Shown here one piece after another: positions 38,301 through 47,300 of a stretch of 64,000 nucleotides of DNA (positions within the stretch are counted from its first letter, which is position 1; every line of letters starts with the position of its first letter). The position numbers and the translations under genes are program-made. Origin of the DNA: an uncultured Clostridia bacterium (GTDB lineage: Bacteria > Bacillota > Clostridia > Christensenellales > UBA1242); contig CAKNGB010000004.1 of NCBI GenBank assembly GCA_930971385.1, positions 1 to 64,000 of the forward strand, written 5' to 3'. The notes below the pieces were generated by a model. That model was not told the DNA's origin, made no database searches, and was given only the letters and a program-made list of their open reading frames with translations.

Positions 38301-41300
38301 ATGAAACACAAACAAACCTCTATGGCTACGGTCAAACAGGCGGTTTTGAAATTCAAATCACAAACAACTCTCTTCCTGTCACATCGCTAATAAATGCAGG
38401 CACATATGAAATTGTTTTTGCGATAGACGAAAACTTCTATGAAAACAATGGCACAAATTTAACTTTTGAATATGTGATTGATAAATATAACCTTGATTTA
38501 AGTGCCTACGAAATTGCTTTAAGTAAGAAATTTAACGCCCAAGATGGCAATTTAACTTTCAACCTTTACGCTGTGGAGCAAATCACACTTAATTTAAATA
38601 GAGAACAAGGCGAAGATATTGGTGAGTATGATTTATTCCTAACAAGCTTCACAAGTTTAAATAACAACAACTTCACAGTTTCCTTTGACGATGTTATGCT
38701 TTACGACGGCGAAACAGATTTTGAAGAAAACTTAACCTCAACAGTTGTTGGCTCTTTCACAATCACCGCAAGTGATGTTTTAAGGCTAAGTTGGACGGCG
38801 ACAGAAGAAAATCCACAAAATCTTGAAGTGGAATATGACGTGAATGGCTACACAGCACACCTTGACAGCAATGGCAACTTGGTGATTTTGGCAGGCGCTG
38901 AAACTGCAAAAACAATTGCTCTTTCGCTTTATGATGTCAGCGAAGGAAGCGAGATAACTCGCGAGGAAATTTTGAATATTATAAGACCACTATTAAGTGC
39001 AATTCAAATTTCCTTCTATAACTCAGAGCCAATTTCCACTGCCATAAACAGCGCGCTTTACACTTTTCTTGCAACAAGCGAAAATAACGAAATCAATAAC
39101 TACTACACTGATGTCGCATTTGCCACCGACTACTCTATGCAGATTGTTGGGCAAGAAATTGATGTTTCCACATTTAATTTCGATAAGGTGTATGACGGAA
39201 CGGATGTTTTATATCTCGACACATTGGGAAATCGAATTGAGGACCTTGAAACTTACAGTGGTGTTTACATCACAGCAACTTACAGCGACTATCATGCAAG
39301 AAACAACATGACCGTTCGCCTCATGCTTTCGGCAACAGAGGGAAACAATTATGGCAACTATGCTCTTTCTGAAAGTTTGACAACAGGCTCGATTTTAAAG
39401 CGTGACGCAACTTTAACATTCACCATGGATTCAACTTACACTTATGGCGAACTTAACTCTTCTATGCTTTCAAATGTCAATTTAAGTGGTGACACATTTG
39501 GAATTTCGGTGACAGACAGCGATGAGAATTTGACAAGCATATTTGAAATTTCTTCATATAATTTGGTGCTAGGTTTAACAAATGCTAACGGCGTGAATAT
39601 GAACCCTCAGGGCTACTTCTATGCAAGCGAAGCAAACTACACGCTTTCGATTGGCTCCTCCACCTTCGATGATTTCAATTTCACAGCGGTCAATCTTCCA
39701 TCTTTCACAATAACACCTTATGAATACAATATTCAAATTCCAGAAAGTTACATTGTGATAAGCGTTTTAGACGAAGTTGCTTCATATTATCCAGAAACGA
39801 GAACCTACACCGAAACGGGCGACACTTTTGAAGTGCAATATGTTCCAGTTGGTGCAGTGCAAGGCGTGCGAGGGCTATATGACCTTACGCTTAACAGCAC
39901 AACTTATGCAAACGGCAACATCACTGTTAATATTAATGAAGATAATAATGGTTTTGAAATCAGCCGTGAAACAAATGCCATCTATCTTGAAATTCAAGAC
40001 ACTTTAATTTTAACGCAAAAATATACTGGAAGCGCTTACTCTTTGCAAGTGACGCTTGAAGATTTCACTTTGCAAATTGAAGCAGGCGAAAATCAACTTT
40101 CCAGCGAAATTCGTTTCTTCAGTGTGAGTGGTGAAAACACGAAGGTTTATTTAGAAGAAAGTGCGCTTTCTGACATCACTTCACTTAACATTTTCTATAG
40201 TGAAAACCAAACAAGTTTTGAAAATGCAGGCGCTTACAAACTCTCACTTTCCTCACAGAGTGAAAACTATCCAACAATCACACTTGCAGATAACTATTAC
40301 TTCACAATTAATCCTAAGGGAATAGACCTACAAGGCATGACCTTCACCAAAGTTTATGACGGCACAAACACCTTAACAATCACCGAATTTGACGGCAAGG
40401 TTTCAGGTGATGATGTGGAACTTATTGGTGTTTTTGCGGGTGTTAATGCAAATGAAAATCTCAACATCACGTTCTATCTAAGCGGACAAGATGCCATTAA
40501 CTATGTGCTTGTAAACGACACTTTCACGGGCTCAATCTTGCAGGCAGATGCCACAATCGCTCTTTCCGAAACAAGTTATCAATATGGCTACATAAATGCC
40601 AACAGCGAACTTGAGTTTGTGGTGACGGCAGAAAACGGAATCACTGTTTCTTCAACGCAATACACAGTTTCAAATGTTCAAATTTCAAATGCAAGCTATT
40701 CCACTTCCAACAATTTGAATGTTAACACATATCAAGTTTCTCTTCAAGTGGAAAGCACAAACTATAACATCACAATTGCCAACGGCGACACTCTTGAACT
40801 TAACATAATTCCTTATAAACTTGACTTCCTTTTCACAACAGATGGGCTTTATATGACCACATACAGTTCAGATGAAAGCAGGTTAAATCAATTTGAAAGA
40901 AATTATGGCACGCCTTTTGGCGACACCATTATGATGCGCTACACAAGAGAAGTTGGCTCAATTGTTGGCTATTATCACATAACTGATGGCGAGGTTGTCG
41001 ATAACAGAAACTACACGGTTTCTTCAGTTTCCGACACAAGCCCTAACGGCGCATATCGCATTGTGGCATCCACTGGAAGATTATATCTTCTTGCCAGCGA
41101 ACTTGACGAAATCACTTCAAGCAATTTGGATGAAGGAAGAATTTTGTCAATGACCTATGACGGCATAACCTACGACCAAATTGAATTTGTCAATAATCAA
41201 GAAGAGGAAACTTACCTTCTTCGTTTAACCTCTTCGCAGAACTTGGGTGCAAGTCGAGAGTTTGCAGTGAACATCTATGGCTATGATGAAACGTCTCTAT

Positions 41301-44300
41301 CTTATCAAAAACTTGGCATATACGATTCTTCAATCACCGCTCAGTTTAGGTTTGAAAACATGAGCGGAGCATTGAATGTCGGCGATTATATGCTTTATGT
41401 TGATTCGTATAACTGCGACAACTTCGACATCGTGTTCGGTAAAAATAACACTGTTTCACCATTTGTTGCAAGAGTGAATCCAATAGAGTTATATTTTGGT
41501 TCAACCACAATCAGCAAAGTGTTCGACAATAAAGAGGCAATTTTAAGTTATGTTAATGCCAGCGATGTTTTAAACGGCATACTTGTTGGCGACGAGATGT
41601 CTCTCACAATCACTTTCTATGACGAAGAAGACAATGTGGCAATCTATGCAGGCGACAATTATAGAATTGAAGCTGTTGGCAACAACTCTAACTATCACAT
41701 CAACTTAACCACAAGCCTTGGCACTCAAGTTGTTGGTCAAATCACAAAAGCGCCACTTGATGTTTATGTTGAAAGCGTGTCTGCAATTTATGGAAATTCC
41801 TACAATTTAAACACTTTCTATTTCGACCTTGGCGAGATAACCGACTATGACACTTCTCGAATTTCCTTCTCACTCAGCGTTGCCAGTCCTAACAACTCCA
41901 CAAGCGGACATTTGGAAGTTGGCGAATATATGCTTAATTATGAGTTTACTTCCAACGATTTCGAAATCAACTCCTTTATTTCAGACGGCACAGCAAACGC
42001 ACAACTTCTTGCCACACTAACGATAACCGCACGCACACTCTCAATTGCTCAAACCGACACTTCTTTAAATGAAATCTTCACAAAGGCCTATGACGGAAAT
42101 GTGGATATTGAAATCACAGACGGCTCTCAAGTTATGTTTGGGCTAAGCAATCTTGTTGCGGGCGACAATGTGGAAGTTTCCAGTGCAAGTTTTGAAGACG
42201 CAATGATTGGAACAGGCAAAAATGTCAACTTTGTTTTGGGCGGAGATGATGCACTTAACTATGTTGTCACACCTTATCGCTATGGCACAATCTTGGCTGT
42301 CACGGTGAATTTGACATTCGACTACGGCGAGCGCGATGGCGAAACAATCGTTTCCGATGTGGAACTTGCGGGGCGTGAACTTATCTCCACTCTCAACTAT
42401 CCATTCACATCTTCAAGAAATTTAACTTCCAACTCGCAAGATGCACTCACAAGCACAACAAACAACTTCCCAATTTCACTTTCTGGCAGAGAGGGAAGCA
42501 CATTCAGCCATTGGTCAATGAACTTCTCCGTGACAGACGGCACAGATGAATACAACTTCTTGCAAAGTGCAATCACCTCGGCAAACATGAATGCATCCTA
42601 CAATGCTGGTGTTTACGAAGTGACTGTGGGCAACGATTCAAAAACAGTTTCATTCTTAACATATCTATTTGAAAACGACACAAACAACTATCTTGGCTAT
42701 TACTATGCTTCTCCTGAAAATGCCGATGGCATCAACATCGAATTTGTTGCCAACTGGACGGGCGATACCTACAACATTAACGTGCAACTTCAAGATGAAA
42801 ATGGCACTTATTCCACAAGTTTTGCTTCCGTTCAAGTGGATGACGACAACATGACCACAGCATCCTATACCTCCACAAGAGATTATGGCGCGAGAGTGGA
42901 AATAACCGTTTCCTTGAATGACTACGCAAACATCATAGGATTTTTCAACAGCACAACAGGCGAGGAATATTTCAATGGCGATGAAGAAAACAATGTTCAA
43001 ATTGAGATCGGCGAAGACACGGCAACTTTTGTGATAAACAGTTTACAAGACCACTTATATCTTGCAATCAAATTTTCGTATGATGATGTTTCCATAACTC
43101 TTGATTTAACTGATTACACTGGCGACATCACAGTTTCTGGCGACTTCATTGAAACCACAAACAACCTCTATGTTTGGAACACCACTTACGACCAAATCAG
43201 CGCAATGACGGCAAGCGGACTTGATGTTATTGAATATCTGGGCTTTGAAGTTAGTGCGTTTACATTCAATAATGCCGACCAAGTTTCAAGCATAGATTTT
43301 GACACAACACTTCTTTCCAACTACATTTTAAGAAATGATATCACTGGCGCTTATGAAATTTTGATAACTCCAGAATTCATCGGAGAAGAAGTGACGGTTA
43401 TTTTGGACTATAACCACGACGAAGCACAAAATAAAGAGATTTTGGTGAGATATCAAAGCACACTTGACTCGTCACACGATTGGGAAGAAACTCCAATCCG
43501 TGCAGGCTATGACTTTGCTGGATGGTTCTCAGACGGCGTGAGGTATGAAGGTGTAACTGTTTTGAACACCACCGAAACCTTAACACTTGTTGCTGAGTGG
43601 ACAATTCAAAGAAACACGGTTTCCTTAACGCTTGATGAGCATATAACATTTGCAAATTCCAACTTCACTTATCGCGAAGATAACGGCACATACATCTTTG
43701 AAAGCTTAACCTTTGGCGAAAATTTGGAATTTGAATTGACTTTAAGTGATGGCTATGAAATCGACACAATTTCCTATCGCACTGAAAATGAAAATGGCGA
43801 TGTTGCATACGGCGAAAATGGTCAAACAGTTTCTGTTTCCTATTCCGTTCCAGCACCACCTGCAGTGTTCATCACAGCAACAAGCGCGCCACTTTCAAAC
43901 ACAATCACCTTTAGTGGCGAACATTTCCAAGTTTCTGCCGAAACTGCCAATGGTGAAGAGATAACTGTCACAGAAAACAGTTTCGATGTTGCTTCTGATG
44001 TGGATGTTGTGGTTGAGATTACCATGGAAACAGGCTATAACTTTATTAACCTAACATCGACCTCTGACATTAGTTTCACTTACAACGAAAATAATGGCGC
44101 TGTCACAGTGGAAATTTCAGGAATCACAAGCGATGTCACCTTCACTGTGCAAAGCGAAGCAAGGCTGAACACAGTCTCCATCATCTTTGACGACAATGAA
44201 GTTATCGACACGGTTGTTATCTCTGGCGTGGAAACAGAAAATTATTCCACACAAATAAGAACTGGTGAAACGCTTGATGTCTATGTGCTTTATATAGCAG

Positions 44301-47300
44301 GCTATCGAATGGATAACGCAGATTCTGCAGAATTCACAACCTCATTTGAAGCGGTTTCTGACGGAAACAATGCATACTTTGGATATTTCCACATTCAAGT
44401 TTCCAGCATCGCCACCGACGGCGAAGTTGTTGTGTCCTCAACACGAGAGTCTTACACAATAACAGTGGAAACAATTGTCTATGACGAAAACATGGAAATT
44501 GTCACGGGCACCGACAACACTGCAACCGTTAACGGAAGTGCGTCGGCAAGTGCATTGTTTAACACTTCTGTCACTCTTTCGGCAACAGCAGGCACGCAAG
44601 GCGATTATAGTTTTGCAGGCTGGTCGAGAGACGGACAAAACATTTTCTCAAATGAAAATCCTCATAACTATGTTGTTATGAGCAATGAAACAATTTACGC
44701 TGTGTTCTCAACTCGCGAATTTACCATTAATTTGGTGGCATATGATGTTTACACTTTGAACGACGGCACAGGCGTAGAGGAAATTTATCAGCCAATCACC
44801 TCTGCAGAGTTCTATCTTGACGACACCTTAACACCAATTACCAGCATGACACTCTTCTATGGCGCGTCAACCACAATCTATTTAAGAGTGCCAGATGGTT
44901 ACACCTATTCAGGCTTCGGCTTTATCAATCGTGACGGCTCATATAACTACATTTTGCGTGATAATTCCACCGAACAGATGATTGAGATTGAAGTTTCTTC
45001 AGCAGATTTTGATGCTTCAAGCATTCTTCAAACAATGTTTGTGGCATTAACTTCAAATGAAGTGAACATCAACATCACTTCGTATATAGACTTTGACGGC
45101 TATCATGAATTAGACACTGAGGTTGGCAACATCACTTTGGTGGGCGAAAATGGCGAGACGGTTAACCAATTTGGCTATGTTGGTGGAACAAGAGTTCACT
45201 ATGATGCAAACTCTTTTGACCAAACAACAGGGCAAGCTAACAGTGTGAGAGATTTCACAGTGATTTCATACACTGGTCACGATGTTTATCTTAAAATCAT
45301 GGCTGAAAAGAGTGGATATTATTTCAGCAGTCTTGTGATTGACAGCACAAATGTCAGCGTGGTCAGAGTGAGCGAAGTGACAGAAAATGGCGGAACTTAC
45401 TATATCTATCATCTTTTCAACATCATCGGCTATGGCGCAGATGTTAACATTGATGTGCTGTTCAAGCCAAATAAATACATTCTTGATTTAACCTTTAATA
45501 ACGAAAATGGCACTAAGGTTGACGGAGGCGACTTCTTCCTTAATAAGAGTGATGAGATGATAAGAAAAGTTTGGAGCGACGGCTCGAACTTCTCGGAGAT
45601 GAAAGTGACAAGTTTTGCCGATTCCTACTTCTCAATCACGGCATATGTTAAACTTGGTTTCATGCTTGACGAATATAATTTGTCGCTCACATATGACGAA
45701 GATGTGTTGACCATTTCCAATATTGAAGTGGCAAGACTTGACTTCACAGATTCAGGCTATCGTTATGTTATCCATTTTGATGTTGAGGTGATCACGGCAA
45801 GCACAACGCTTTCCATAAATCTAACCTCACAGACCTATTCCGTTCTTCTTGTGGATGAAGATTTAAATGGCGAGATTATTGCAAGAATAGATAATGTTCG
45901 ATATCACACACCAATCGACTTAACGATTGCAAACGCCAACAACATTCACACCGATGTGCTTGAATTTAATGCAACACAATTAAATGTTGTTCAAGCTAAA
46001 CAAGACTATTACTTTGGCGGTTACTACACCTACGACAACGGCAGAGGCTATCAATACATCAACTCCGAAGGAAACGCACTTGTCAACTTCCTGGAAACAG
46101 GCTACATTTTCGATGAAAAGACTGGCACTTACATTATGAGCGAAAATGCTTACGAAGAAGAAAACGGCAACATTGTGATTTCGCTTTACTTATATTGGGT
46201 ATATCTTAAAACACAGATAACCTTTGAAATTATACCTGATGTTCAAATTAACGCCACCGCACAAGATATGATTGAAGGCGTTGATGATTATAACTCTTGG
46301 TTCAACGAGGATATGCCACTTTACATTGAAGTTGCTTTCGACACAGACATAACCATTGTTGCGCCAGAAATTTCAGGCTATAGATTCTATAAGTTTGTCA
46401 TACAACAACGCGATGTTAACAACAACGCCTTGACAGATGTGGAAAGTTTCTCTGAAAGCGTGCCTTGGTCAACAAATGCATACGACAGAATCATCAGCAT
46501 GAACATTCAAATATACTACTTTGCTCGCGTGGATGTTCAAATCTACGGCGGTAATGTGGAAGTGGCAATCTCGCAAGATGTTCAAGACGCAAGAGCGCAA
46601 AGTTTGAATGCAGAAGGCTTTGTTGACACCACCATGAATTTCACACTTTCTGCTCAAAACTATGATGGCTACACAATTAGATATTGGCAGAACCTTTCCA
46701 CTGGCGAAAGATACACAAGTGTTTCTTCCATAACCACGCAGATAATTGCACGCACAACTTTCCTCTTGTATGTTCAAGGGCAACAAGTCACACTCATGTT
46801 TAATGAATATGACGCCACAAACGGCAGAATCATGATGATGCAAATCAACTCTCCAACAGGAACGCAGGAAATGCGAACGCTTGGCGCCTATGTTAACGAC
46901 AGTTTTGTTAAACTTTTAAACACAACAAATGTGGCTGTTGGCGACAGAGTGACTTTCATGATGGAAATCGACTATGGTTATGTTGTGGATTGGAACATTG
47001 AAAACGTCACATTAACAAACATAACCACCAACTACTATTACTTTGAAATGGAAATCACGCAGGATATGGCAAATTCACGCATACAGGTTATTCCAACCTT
47101 TAGTGGCAACAGTGTGGCATTCTATGTTTCACTTGAATTTGCAGATAAAGACATAATCTATAACGCAAACGACACTAACAACGCAACTTTTGCTGGCTAC
47201 ACAGTTTACAACGGCTTGCAAACAAATGTGGTTGAAAGCGGCTTGAATTCTGATATTTCAATAAGCATTATTTCGTATAGTCGCTATGATGTATACAGAA

